Source: a virus
Virus record (IMG/VR): IMGVR_UViG_3300046323_000127
Location: 1-24,634 of that record
Strand: one strand, 5' to 3'
DNA length: 24,634 nt
The translations under genes and the position numbers were made by a program. Each line of letters opens with the position of its first letter. Positions within the stretch are counted from its first letter, which is position 1. The notes under the pieces are model-generated. The model had not been told where the DNA came from, made no database searches, and worked only from the letters and a program-made list of their open reading frames with translations. Of the stretch, positions 1-8,130 are shown piece after piece.

Positions 1-16
1 ATTAAGGAGACACAAA

Positions 17-667
17 TTGTCTGATTACACAAAACTCACATCGTTTGACACCAAGGACGCCTTATCAACAGGTGATCCATTGAAGCGTGTCAAGGGAACA
101 GAGCTGGATGATGAATTTGATGCCATTGCTACAGCCGTTGCTACTAAGGCTAACAGTGCTTCTCCTGCCTTTACGGGCACTCCTACAGGCCCAACAGCTA
201 CAGCATTAACCAGCACTACACAGCTGGCTACAACAGCTTTTGTTCAGACAGCTCTTCAGGTGTTGTATCCAGTAGGAACCATCTACACCAACATTGCTGT
301 CAGTACAAACCCTGCCACCTTGTTTGGCTTCGGCACATGGGTTGCCATTACAGGGCGTGTTGTTGTTGGTCTAGATAGTGGTGATGCCTCCTTTGACACT
401 GTTGGTGAAACAGGCGGTAGTAAAGATGCTATTGTTGTAAGCCATACTCATACAGCGACAGACTCCGGACACACTCACGGCGTTCCAACATATTCTGGCT
501 GGGTGAACGGTGGAAACATTGACGGACGTGCTGATGGTGGTTACTATAGAGATGTGGCAACAACTACAGGAACTGCAAACATCTCTGTCTCAACAACAGG
601 CTCATCTGGCACTAATGCTAACTTACCTCCATACGTAGTGGCCTATGTTTGGAAGAGGGTTTCGTGA
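17..667 (+). CDS. Short tail fibre / tail collar protein, gp10 C-terminal type
   Basis: A 216-residue virion protein, probably part of the tail fibre or collar and so likely to act in host recognition. Residues 49-76 resemble the short phage tail-fibre repeat (SPAFTGTPTGPTA followed by TTQLATTAFV). From about residue 84 the pattern YPVGTIY...LFGFGTW...GRVVVG, a VGETGGS turn, HTH pairs near 143 and 152, and a PPYVVAYVWKR end match the phage tail-collar / T4 gp10 C-terminal fold. The start is TTG at 17, chosen because AAGGAG stands seven bases upstream and no better start follows. The upstream neighbour lies outside the window. The stop overlaps the start of the next gene (GTGA). The family is clear; the exact receptor role is inferred. 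Confidence 0.85.
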   Translation: MSDYTKLTSFDTKDALSTGDPLKRVKGTELDDEFDAIATAVATKANSASPAFTGTPTGPTATALTSTTQLATTAFVQTALQVLYPVGTIYTNIAVSTNPATLFGFGTWVAITGRVVVGLDSGDASFDTVGETGGSKDAIVVSHTHTATDSGHTHGVPTYSGWVNGGNIDGRADGGYYRDVATTTGTANISVSTTGSSGTNANLPPYVVAYVWKRVS

Positions 668-1068
668 AGTCAGTTGTTTGTAAGTTTTGTAATAAAGACT
701 TTGAAGCAACTAGAAGTGATGCTATCAGATGTCCTGCTTGTCGAGAAGAATATTTAAAAGAATATCGGCGAAAAGATGAAACAAAGCTAAGGCGTCGAGG
801 CCAGACAAGAAAACTTAGGGAGCAGGCACTAAACGGTTACGGTCACAAATGTGCTTGTTGTGGTGAAACCAGATTTGAATTTTTAGCAATAGATCACGTC
901 AATGGTGGCGGTAGGAAAGAAAGAGAAACAATGTCTCCTAGTCAAATAGCAAAAAAAGCAATTAACGAAGACTTTCCGCCAATGTACCAACTATTGTGCC
1001 ATAACTGTAATTGTGCTAAAGGCTGGTATGGGATTTGTCCACATCAAACCGAAAAGCGTACAGCGTAA
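664..1068 (+). CDS. HNH-family endonuclease with N-terminal zinc ribbon
   Basis: Probable site-specific DNA endonuclease of the free-standing homing type. With the GTG start at 664 it has 134 residues. Cysteine pairs at about 6/9 and 23/26 form a zinc ribbon. A second set, C63xxC66 and C112xxC115, brackets an IDHVNGGG motif (D77, H78) typical of HNH / recombination endonuclease VII-like nucleases. GTG at 664 overlaps the tail-fibre stop as GTGA and follows an AGAGGG box. An upstream TTG at 649 would add five residues inside the fibre gene and is less likely. Its place between virion genes suggests a mobile intruder. The family call is firm; activity is not shown. Confidence 0.75.
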   Translation: MKSVVCKFCNKDFEATRSDAIRCPACREEYLKEYRRKDETKLRRRGQTRKLREQALNGYGHKCACCGETRFEFLAIDHVNGGGRKERETMSPSQIAKKAINEDFPPMYQLLCHNCNCAKGWYGICPHQTEKRTA

Positions 1069-1069
1069 T

Positions 1070-1105
1070 ATGCAAGACATTCTTAAAGACATTAATGCAA
1101 AGTAA
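1070..1105 (+). other. Possible 11-residue peptide or gene remnant
   Basis: A short reading frame, MQDILKDINAK, begins one base after the HNH stop and ends in TAA just before the AAGGAA ribosome-binding site of the next virion gene. It has no clear ribosome-binding site of its own. It may be a real leader peptide, the remaining tail of a gene interrupted by the HNH insertion, or chance. Confidence 0.2.
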
Positions 1106-1116
1106 GGAATAAATAT

Positions 1117-2013
1117 ATGGGACTCTCTTTAAGTTCATTAGGCGCTATAGCAGGAGGTTTCTCTGGTATTCCCGGAGGTTCCATCATTGGCGGAACTATT
1201 GGTGGTATGCTTGATGGTAACGACACAAGCGGCTTAAGCGCCTATGGGCAACAAAACCAAGCAGCAGCACAGGCAGCGGCTGATGCAGCTAAGTTTAAGC
1301 CCTACAGCCTTACAACAGGCTTTGGTAAGAGCTTCTTTGACACAGAGAAGCAAACAGCTGGTTATGACATTGACCCACGCTTAGCAGCCTTTAGAGATCA
1401 GCTCTATGGACAAGCAGAACAAGCTCTAGGACAACTAGGCAGCACCAACCCACAAGCTGAAGCACAGAAATATGTTGACCAACAGATGGGCTTGCTTGCT
1501 CCTACAAGACAAGCAGAAGATATGGCCTTGCGTCAGAAGATGCTTGGTGGTGGACGTATTGGCTTAGGCCTGTCTTCAGGCTATGTTGGTGGGGATGGAC
1601 AAGGCTTGGTTAATCCAGACCAGTTTGGCTTGAACTTGGCACGTGAGAGAGCTAATGCTGAGATTGGTGCAGCTGGTACAGCCTATGGACAGAACATGAT
1701 TGACAAGCTAATTTCTCGTGGTACAGGCCTGTTCACCTCTGGTGCTGGTATTGAACAGCTCGGTATGTCTCCATTAACTATGGGTGCTGACTTAGGAAAA
1801 GCTGGTGTTGCTTCTGGCAATGCTCAAGGTCAAGCGTTGTTGTCAGGCGGTCAAGCAGCTGCTAATGCTAACTTGGCTTCTTCTTCGGGTACGCAGGCTT
1901 ATAATCAAGAGTTACAGAAACAGCTTTCTGGTCTTGATTACACAAAGGCTAAGAAGTATTTCAGTGGTTTGTTTACTTCTGAACCAGAACAACTTGGTGG
2001 AACCAATTATTAA
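1117..2013 (+). CDS. Putative internal virion (ejection) protein, gp14-like position
   Basis: A 298-residue virion protein. Residues 1-35 are glycine-rich and apolar (GAIAGGFSGIPGGSIIGGTIGG), like the membrane-seeking N-terminus of podovirus ejection proteins. The rest is alanine- and glutamine-rich with helical stretches such as LARERANAEIGAAGTAYGQ, a composition common in internal virion proteins. The ATG at 1117 follows AAGGAA at good spacing. It is the first of three consecutive large genes before the terminator, the position of the internal core protein genes of T7-like phages. The assignment rests on composition and order; no sequence motif proves it. It could equally be a tail-tube or scaffold component. 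Confidence 0.55.
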   Translation: MGLSLSSLGAIAGGFSGIPGGSIIGGTIGGMLDGNDTSGLSAYGQQNQAAAQAAADAAKFKPYSLTTGFGKSFFDTEKQTAGYDIDPRLAAFRDQLYGQAEQALGQLGSTNPQAEAQKYVDQQMGLLAPTRQAEDMALRQKMLGGGRIGLGLSSGYVGGDGQGLVNPDQFGLNLARERANAEIGAAGTAYGQNMIDKLISRGTGLFTSGAGIEQLGMSPLTMGADLGKAGVASGNAQGQALLSGGQAAANANLASSSGTQAYNQELQKQLSGLDYTKAKKYFSGLFTSEPEQLGGTNY

Positions 2014-2022
2014 GGAAACAAC

Positions 2023-3396
2023 ATGGCAAGCGATGTTTTAACACTATTCAACATGCCTTCTTCCAGAGAAGTTGGTCAAACCTATATGAATGAGGGCATG
2101 ATTAGTCCTACTCAATTAGGTAGTCAAGGGTTGCTTCAACAAGCTGTTTCATTACAGGGCAATAGAGGCGCTATGGCGGGCTATGGCGTTGGTAGACTAC
2201 TAGGTGGTCAAGCCCCTCAAGAAGCCCGTGCTAGAGGCATTGAAGAGGCTATGGCTAAGGTGCAAGGCTTAGGCTTACAAGACGATTCAGAAATGTATGC
2301 TGCCCTGTCTCAAGAACTGGCAACCAGAGGACTAACTCAAGATGCTTTACAAGCACGTCAAGCTGCTATGAAGGCAAGAGAAAGTTCCAGTAAAATCAAC
2401 TTACAAGAGAAGCAGGCTCAAAAGGCAGCTGCTTTTGAAAAGAACCAATCAGATACAGCAGCACAACGTTCATTAGTTGCTTCTGTTGAGACACGATTGG
2501 CTAATAATCAACCAGTATCCCCAGAAGAGCTTAATCAAGTTAAGTTTATTGCTATGGATAAGGGAAGAGGGAAGCAGTTTGTAGACGCTTCTGGCAATGT
2601 CATCACTATGCCCGGTATTGACTTCAACGAATTCCCTTCTGTATCTGCTGCCATTAAAGGCGCTGGTACAAGTGGTGGCGCTCCTGTGGCTAAAGTTACA
2701 GAAACACCAGCCTCTAAAGCAGGTAAGGAAAAAGAAATTGAAACTATCAACACAGCCGTGACTGGTATTGATGATGGTTTAAATGCTATCCAAGCAATTA
2801 GAGACATCCGTGTTGGTTCTCTTTCTACAAACCCTTGGCTGGTGGATAAGCTTAAAGAGTTCCCATCTGCTGCCATGGCTCAAGATGATTTAATTAAAAC
2901 AGTAACAGCTGGTAAGGTTATTGATACAATTAAGGAAATGAAATCTCAGTCAAAGACAGGTGCTACAGGCTTTGGTGCTTTGAACATAAAAGAACTGGAT
3001 TTGCTTGAAGCTGCTGCTAGAAGACTCAACCCACGTAGTCCTACCTTTGAAAAAGACTTAGCTTATATTGAGCAACGTCTGGTGCAGGCTAAAGGTGTGC
3101 TACAAGACTCTCTTACAAAGAAAGCTGAGACACCTACACAACCTTCTTGGCAAAACCAAGCAGGAGTCGAAGGCCAAGCAGCCATCTTAAATCAAGAGCT
3201 ACAGAAAGCCCGTGCTGCGGGTAACAAAGCTGATGAAGCTGGCCTATTGCGAGAGCTCGACAGGCTCAGCGGCGGGAAGCCAGCAGCTAAGTCAGCCTTG
3301 TCTTTTGAGCAAAAAGTACAGAAAACAATGCTTGCTAATCCCGGCGCTTCTCGTGCTAAAATAGAAGCACAGCTCAGAGCAGCTGGTCATCAATAA
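2023..3396 (+). CDS. Putative internal virion / DNA ejection protein
   Basis: A 457-residue protein with no enzyme motif that I recognise. It is strongly helical in composition, with many Ala, Gln, Lys and Glu residues. A likely coiled-coil stretch lies at about 100-150 (QEKQAQKAAAFEKNQSDTAA), and another lies at about 335-410 (QELQKARAAGNKADEAGLL). The ATG at 2023 lies nine bases after the previous stop and follows AAGGAA. The gene is the middle of three co-directional virion genes and ends nine bases before the next, which has its own AAGGAG. By position it may correspond to a T7 gp15-like ejection protein; this is inference from order and composition. Confidence 0.55.
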   Translation: MASDVLTLFNMPSSREVGQTYMNEGMISPTQLGSQGLLQQAVSLQGNRGAMAGYGVGRLLGGQAPQEARARGIEEAMAKVQGLGLQDDSEMYAALSQELATRGLTQDALQARQAAMKARESSSKINLQEKQAQKAAAFEKNQSDTAAQRSLVASVETRLANNQPVSPEELNQVKFIAMDKGRGKQFVDASGNVITMPGIDFNEFPSVSAAIKGAGTSGGAPVAKVTETPASKAGKEKEIETINTAVTGIDDGLNAIQAIRDIRVGSLSTNPWLVDKLKEFPSAAMAQDDLIKTVTAGKVIDTIKEMKSQSKTGATGFGALNIKELDLLEAAARRLNPRSPTFEKDLAYIEQRLVQAKGVLQDSLTKKAETPTQPSWQNQAGVEGQAAILNQELQKARAAGNKADEAGLLRELDRLSGGKPAAKSALSFEQKVQKTMLANPGASRAKIEAQLRAAGHQ

Positions 3397-3404
3397 GGAG
3401 CATT

Positions 3405-5549
3405 ATGGCAACTCGTCCACTTAGACGTGAAGAGGCTTTAAAGGCGATCAATGAAGAGCGCCTTGTCTATTCACGTTTGTTAAAACAAGCAGAAGCGGCT
3501 GGTGATAGGAACGCTTATCAACAATATTCTCAGAAGATTAGTGAACTAGATGCTAAGTCTAGATCAACAGGCGCTTTGGGAGAGTTTGGTAGTGGTGTTG
3601 CTTCTACAGCCATTGGTATGTTGACAGGCTTACCAGACATTGTAATCTCTGGTTACAACTCAGCTGCCCGTCCTACTACGCCTATTCCAACAGGTAGAGA
3701 ACTAGCATTGAAGTTTGCGGGTATGCCTGCTGAGGCCACCTCAGAAGAAGGTTCTATGTTGTATGGAACTCCTGAAGTGGCAACAGCGGCTACTGGCTTA
3801 GCTCAGTTGGGCTATATGGGTGTTACAGGTCTCGCTTCTTTCCTTAAGAACCGTAAAGTCACAGCCCTTAAAGATAAGATTGGTAAGGAAGACTTCAATA
3901 GACTTGAAGACCTTATGGTGGCTGGACAACGTTCTAAGAATCCAGCTGTTGCAGCCCAGATTGAGGCTATTAGAAAAGACCCTAAGTATGCTGAGTTTTT
4001 CTTTGAATTTGATAAAGAAGCTACTAAACGTACAATGCAAGGCATGTCTCCACGTCCTTCTCGTTTAGATGAGCCCACAGCTGCTAAGAATGCAATGACA
4101 GCCTTGGAAGATAGGCTGTCAACAATGAAAGATGCACGTTCTAAGGCAGGTAATGATAACTTCGGTAGAGCTATTGAGCTAGGCGGTGATAGAGCCATTC
4201 TCAGTACAGACAACCTGTTAAAACAAGTTAGAACATTGAAACAAGAGTTTGGTAATCAGAATACACCCTCAGCCGAGGCAGCTATCCGTTGGTTGCAAAA
4301 GGTTGAAGATGATATTGTCCCTTCCTTTAATGTGCCTTCTAGAGCAGGTACTTCCTACACGTCTCCTACAACAACAAGAGATACACTAACTAATGCCCCT
4401 ATTCCGGGCAAAGAAGTGACATACAACATTCCCGGTTCTGAGGCGTACACTGTTACACAAGCTCCTAGAAAGCTCACTGTCCAAGAGACACAGGCTAAGC
4501 TTAAAGAGTGGGGGAGGGCTTCTGCTGCTGAGGATAAAGTAGTTCCAGACTTGTCTTTAACAGATGAGAAGCGTATCAATTCCATCTTGTTTGGGGCTGT
4601 TAAGGATGATGTGGCTGCTTCTAAAGCAGTGGCTTCTGTCGCTGATAAAAAGGCTCTAGGGGCCTTAGAAAGCGCTAGAGAACAAACAAAGAGAGCCAGT
4701 GAAGCTTATTCAGATGCTGTCTCACAAGGCATTCCAGCCAAGTTTAAAGGCCGTCCAATCAATACAATTGACTTTGAAGAGTTGTCCACTGCTTATAAAG
4801 ACCTCAACCCCGCACAGAGAAGAACTTTCCGTGAATGGGTAGGTGAGAATAAACAAGAAGCCCTCCAAGCTATCGACAAGAAGGTGTACGATGATTTTGT
4901 TAATAAACATTATGGCCCATTACCTAGCGGTGAACAGGGCATCAATCTAAAGAGCTTAGCTGAGGAGTGGAATAAGCTCAAACAAACTTCTCCTAATGAC
5001 TTAGATGCCATTGCTGCTGCACTAGGAACCAATGTTACTGAGTTTGGTGGAAGAATGAACGATGCTTTAGCTTTCACTAGACGTATGCAGGTAGCAGGTG
5101 TAGCCTCTCCTGATAAGATTGCTTCTAAGGGCGCTGATATTGCTGAAAAAGCAGCAGGCGCTACTCTGGGCTATGGGGCTAACCAAGCCTTAAAGTTGGG
5201 TAGAGAGCTTATGGGTGTTTTTAATAAGGATGTTATTTCAACTGACTTGGCTGCTAAGGTGTTGTTCACTCCTCAAGGTAAGGACTTCCTGAAAACAGTT
5301 AACCTATCTTCTACGGATGCTACGAAGACGTTAGGTGCTTTGTCTGCACTTGAGAAGGCTACACCCCCTGCTAAGATAGCAAGCTATTACACACCCACTT
5401 CGTCTGTTGTAACTCCTGCTATTCCTGTAACACAGCAAGCAGAACCTGATGTTGTTTTACCTTCGTTTGATGAGCCTTCTCCTAATGGAATGCTTCCACA
5501 ACAAGAGCAACAGCAAGGGACTGAGATTATCATTCCAGCTTTTGATTAA
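3405..5549 (+). CDS. Putative internal virion protein, large
   Basis: The largest virion gene in the window, 714 residues. The N-terminus is charged and helical. Glycine/alanine-rich apolar segments lie at about 54-75 (FGSGVASTAIGMLTGLPDIV) and 125-146, followed by long helical stretches rich in Lys, Glu and Ala. The C-terminus is acidic and Gln-rich, ending in a PDVVLPSFDEP segment and a similar IIIPAFD tail. No lytic transglycosylase or peptidase motif is evident. The ATG at 3405 follows AAGGAG. It is the last gene of the plus-strand unit and a terminator follows 18 bases after the stop. It probably belongs with the two genes upstream as an ejected internal protein, but I cannot name its function. 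Confidence 0.55.
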   Translation: MATRPLRREEALKAINEERLVYSRLLKQAEAAGDRNAYQQYSQKISELDAKSRSTGALGEFGSGVASTAIGMLTGLPDIVISGYNSAARPTTPIPTGRELALKFAGMPAEATSEEGSMLYGTPEVATAATGLAQLGYMGVTGLASFLKNRKVTALKDKIGKEDFNRLEDLMVAGQRSKNPAVAAQIEAIRKDPKYAEFFFEFDKEATKRTMQGMSPRPSRLDEPTAAKNAMTALEDRLSTMKDARSKAGNDNFGRAIELGGDRAILSTDNLLKQVRTLKQEFGNQNTPSAEAAIRWLQKVEDDIVPSFNVPSRAGTSYTSPTTTRDTLTNAPIPGKEVTYNIPGSEAYTVTQAPRKLTVQETQAKLKEWGRASAAEDKVVPDLSLTDEKRINSILFGAVKDDVAASKAVASVADKKALGALESAREQTKRASEAYSDAVSQGIPAKFKGRPINTIDFEELSTAYKDLNPAQRRTFREWVGENKQEALQAIDKKVYDDFVNKHYGPLPSGEQGINLKSLAEEWNKLKQTSPNDLDAIAAALGTNVTEFGGRMNDALAFTRRMQVAGVASPDKIASKGADIAEKAAGATLGYGANQALKLGRELMGVFNKDVISTDLAAKVLFTPQGKDFLKTVNLSSTDATKTLGALSALEKATPPAKIASYYTPTSSVVTPAIPVTQQAEPDVVLPSFDEPSPNGMLPQQEQQQGTEIIIPAFD

Positions 5550-5567
5550 CACCTAAGCAGACATAAG

Positions 5568-5593
5568 AAGGCCCCAATTAAGGGGCCTTTTTT
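5568..5593 (+). terminator. Rho-independent terminator of the virion operon
   Basis: An eight-base-pair GC-rich stem (AAGGCCCC pairing with GGGGCCTT) with an AATTAA loop runs straight into six T residues. It stands 18 bases after the last virion gene and exactly where two convergent units meet. The T-run contains the stop codon of the last minus-strand gene. In the minus direction the stem is followed only by TTCTTATG, so it should terminate leftward transcripts less well. Confidence 0.9.
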
Positions 5594-5768
5594 ATTCTAA
5601 ATCGTAGAAATCTCCGATGTAGATTGATATGAAGGGTAGCTTGATGATGACACCAGAATAGGCAACGAAGTCATCTTCTCCTTCCTTCTCTCCTTCAACA
5701 ATGTGACAGATGTCTTCATTGAATTCAATGTCAAGGCCAATGCCCTGTCTAAGCTTAATTACAATCAT
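5592..5768 (-). CDS. Small conserved-looking phage protein, 58 residues
   Basis: Unrecognised acidic protein, beginning MIVIKLRQGIGLDIEFNEDI and ending in IYIGDFYDLE. It has alternating hydrophobic and acidic residues, suggesting a small beta-rich fold, and no cysteine pair or membrane segment. Its ATG overlaps the glutaredoxin stop as ATGA, so it is translationally coupled and is the last gene of the long replication operon. Its TAA stop lies inside the T-run of the convergent terminator. Support comes from the overlap and from a clean reading frame that fills the remaining space. Function unknown. Confidence 0.7.
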   Translation of the reverse strand: MIVIKLRQGIGLDIEFNEDICHIVEGEKEGEDDFVAYSGVIIKLPFISIYIGDFYDLE

Positions 5769-5944
5769 GTCATCTCCATATGCGGCATTGAACGAACCTG
5801 TGGGAACTTAGCACGGAAGGCTTCCTGTGTCATGTCCACTCCAACAACAACCTCAGAGAAGGGTTCCCCCTCCTTTGTAAGTCGTTCCTTGAGCATAACA
5901 CAAGCTGGACAGTTTTCCTTGCTATAAACGATAATTGTTTCCAT
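5765..5944 (-). CDS. Short glutaredoxin-like protein
   Basis: A 59-residue thioredoxin-fold protein beginning METIIVYSKENCPACVMLKE, with the redox pair C12-P-A-C15 after a first beta strand. A VRSMPH stretch near residue 50 aligns with the cis-proline loop (usually TVPQ or SVPH) of glutaredoxins. It probably donates electrons to the ribonucleotide reductase encoded just upstream, whose large subunit ends in CVAC. The ATG at 5944 follows AAGGAGAAAAG. It ends soon after the cis-proline loop and so lacks the last strand and helix of a typical 75-85-residue glutaredoxin. It is truncated relative to the family but kept in frame, with a coupled next gene. Confidence 0.8.
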   Translation of the reverse strand: METIIVYSKENCPACVMLKERLTKEGEPFSEVVVGVDMTQEAFRAKFPQVRSMPHMEMT

Positions 5945-5953
5945 CTTTTCTCC

Positions 5954-7663
5954 TTAAGCGTGACAAGCTACACATTCACCAGAGCTGGCACTAACGCCTG
6001 CCTTGGTACGTACATAATATAAGCTCAAGATGTTAGCATCTTTGAAGGCATACTTATGAACAGCACTGATGTATTCCTCTGGATCATCAGCACCGAAGAA
6101 CAAGTTGATTGACTGCCCTTGGCAGAGAAGACGCTGACGCTCTGAAGCTTGCTGCAACAAAGCATATTGATCAATCTCAAAGGCTGTCAAGAACACCTTC
6201 TTCTCTGCATCAGTAAGCCAGAACAAGTGTTGAACAGAGCCATCATGGCTAGCAATGTCTAACAACGTCTCACGGCTATACACACCTTCACGCTTCATAA
6301 TCTCAAGCAGCTCAGGCACTACACGGATGGTTTCACCTCCTGCACCTTGTTGTACAAAGACATTACCAATGAAGGGTTCAATCCCTTGGGATACTCCACC
6401 CATGAGTTGGGAGGTTGACATTGTAGGTGCAACAGCCAATCGGTGAGTGTTTCGCAGCCCAAGTCCTTTACAGTATTCAGGTTCACCAAGAGTAGTTGCG
6501 AGGTATTGGCTTGCACGTTCAGAGTCCTTGTTAAGCTGTTTAAAGATGTCGATGTTAAGCTTACGAGCCTTGTAGTCATCAAAAGGAATCATTTCCTTAT
6601 GCAACAATGAATGCCATCCCAACACACCTAAGCCCAATGCACGGCTCTTCTTGGTGCTTGCAATGGCCTTCTCAAAGCCTCGTTTCCCCTTAGCCATAGA
6701 CAAGAACTCACTGGTCACACAGTCAAGGAACACAGTGGCTACAAACACAGCATCTGTATCTTTCCACTCACGGTATTTCTCTAGGTTCATAGAAGCCAAG
6801 ATGCATGTGAATGTTTCTGTCTCTCCGCTATGTAACATAATCTCAGTGCATAGGTTAGAAGCCTTAACATCCAAACCATGCTGCTTATAGGCCTCTGGAC
6901 GGGCCTCAGCCACCTTATCGGTGAAGAAGAAGTAGCCCTTACCTGTCAGCATCTTCAGCTTCAAAGCCTTCTGATAACGCTCTACAGCCTCTGGATGGCC
7001 TGAATCAAGAGCTTCCATAAACTCCTTGCTCACTGTCCAGCCTACGTTAGCATCATCTGGATTGTTCTTAACCCAATCAGCCAACTCATTGAAGTCTGGA
7101 TGATCAATAGGCAAGTAACCAGCCCATGCACCTCTACGAGCAACACCCTGTGTCACTCGCTTCATAGCATCTACATACGTTTGAAAGACTGGCAATACTC
7201 CCGAAGCAGTACCACCAGTACCGATTTGGGAGCCTCGGGGTCTAATGTCTCCCAGATAGCCGCTAGTACCGAAGCCGTTTTTAGTAAGCACAGCTGTATC
7301 AAGAAGCTCGCCATAAAAGTCAGCAACGCTGTCACCAATATACTGCCCACTGCAAGCCACAGGCATCCCTTTAGCAGTGCCAAGGTTAGCCAACGTAGGC
7401 GTTGAAGGGCTAAGCCAGCCGTTCCATATAACTTCATAAAATTTACCTTTCCAATCTGTACCGTCTTTAGGGGCATGTTTAGCAGCTGTCTCTGCAATTT
7501 GTTCTGCACGATGTTTGAAGGAAGTGCTTCCCTCCATATAGCGTGTTTTAAACAATTGCCAAGCACCGGTGGTGTACCACTCAGGAAGAACTGCCTGCTG
7601 TTGCAGTCGTTTTCGTTCTGCGCTTAAAAAATCGTATTTGTTTTCAATGATAGGTGTACTCAT
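5954..7663 (-). CDS. nrdA: Ribonucleotide reductase class I, large (alpha) subunit
   Basis: Reduces ribonucleotides to deoxyribonucleotides for phage replication, with the beta subunit encoded upstream. It has 569 residues, short for NrdA because the N-terminal ATP-cone is absent. Visible landmarks are C104 in PVACSG and C287 in TFTCILAS (active-site redox pair), N270-L-C272-T-E274 (radical cysteine with its Asn and Glu partners), GLGVLGWHSLL at 344-354, PTMSTSQLMGG at 413-423, Y549-Y550 (radical relay) and the C-terminal C564-V-A-C567 swinging redox pair. ATG at 7663 overlaps the stop of the HNH gene as ATGA. Loss of the ATP-cone suggests that overall activity is not shut off by dATP, which would suit a lytic phage (inference). 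Confidence 0.95.
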   Translation of the reverse strand: MSTPIIENKYDFLSAERKRLQQQAVLPEWYTTGAWQLFKTRYMEGSTSFKHRAEQIAETAAKHAPKDGTDWKGKFYEVIWNGWLSPSTPTLANLGTAKGMPVACSGQYIGDSVADFYGELLDTAVLTKNGFGTSGYLGDIRPRGSQIGTGGTASGVLPVFQTYVDAMKRVTQGVARRGAWAGYLPIDHPDFNELADWVKNNPDDANVGWTVSKEFMEALDSGHPEAVERYQKALKLKMLTGKGYFFFTDKVAEARPEAYKQHGLDVKASNLCTEIMLHSGETETFTCILASMNLEKYREWKDTDAVFVATVFLDCVTSEFLSMAKGKRGFEKAIASTKKSRALGLGVLGWHSLLHKEMIPFDDYKARKLNIDIFKQLNKDSERASQYLATTLGEPEYCKGLGLRNTHRLAVAPTMSTSQLMGGVSQGIEPFIGNVFVQQGAGGETIRVVPELLEIMKREGVYSRETLLDIASHDGSVQHLFWLTDAEKKVFLTAFEIDQYALLQQASERQRLLCQGQSINLFFGADDPEEYISAVHKYAFKDANILSLYYVRTKAGVSASSGECVACHA

Positions 7664-8130
7664 GTTCTCGCAAATTCTCCGTGAAATTGTTTCGTTACTT
7701 CTTTAGCCACAGCTGTTGCTTCTTCAAGTGAAGGATAAGTTCGAGCAAAGACAAGTTTCTTGTCAGCCGTCACCCGCACAACCCATTTGTTGTAAGTATT
7801 ACACCAAGAAACATTTTTGTATCCTGAAGTGTTCTTTCCATGTAGAGCATTATACATGTTTTGAGTTCTATTAGCCTCTCTAAGATTATCAAAAGAATTA
7901 TTAGCTCTATCTCTGTCCTTATGGTCTAAAAACTCTTCAGGCCATTTACCAGTATTGAGCCACCATACAATATGATGAACTCGAATCCTTTTTCCAAGTA
8001 CACTGACAAGTCTATAGCCGCCATCGTTTAACCACCCAGCTATTCGATTTTCTCTGCTATCCCATAGATCTTTACCTTTACATACAAACCGAGATCTAAT
8101 CTCTTGTTCATGCCTTTCTTCAACTACCAT
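7660..8130 (-). CDS. HNH endonuclease with AP2-like DNA-binding domain, between nrdB and nrdA
   Basis: Probable homing-type endonuclease, 156 residues from the ATG at 8130. An HNH_3-type core has H52-H53, D69-H70 (FLDHKDRDRANN) and a conserved FDNLREA segment near 80-86. It is followed by NTSGYKNVSW at about 100 and an AP2/integrase-like DNA-binding fold to about residue 150. ATG at 8130 was preferred over 8151 because GAAAGG stands six bases before it; it overlaps the nrdB stop. Its own stop overlaps nrdA. Free-standing endonucleases lodged between or in nrd genes are known in other phages (mobE in T4-like phages), so a selfish element targeting a conserved nrd site is plausible. Confidence 0.85.
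   Translation of the reverse strand: MVVEERHEQEIRSRFVCKGKDLWDSRENRIAGWLNDGGYRLVSVLGKRIRVHHIVWWLNTGKWPEEFLDHKDRDRANNSFDNLREANRTQNMYNALHGKNTSGYKNVSWCNTYNKWVVRVTADKKLVFARTYPSLEEATAVAKEVTKQFHGEFART

Noticed and set aside
5703-5927. Plus-strand open frame of 74 codons between the terminator and nrdA
   Set aside because: It is antisense to two better supported minus-strand genes (glutaredoxin and the 58-residue gene) and has no ribosome-binding site.
5954-7663. Class II (B12-dependent) reductase
   Set aside because: A beta subunit gene with metal and tyrosine ligands lies next to it, and the C-terminal redox pair fits class I.
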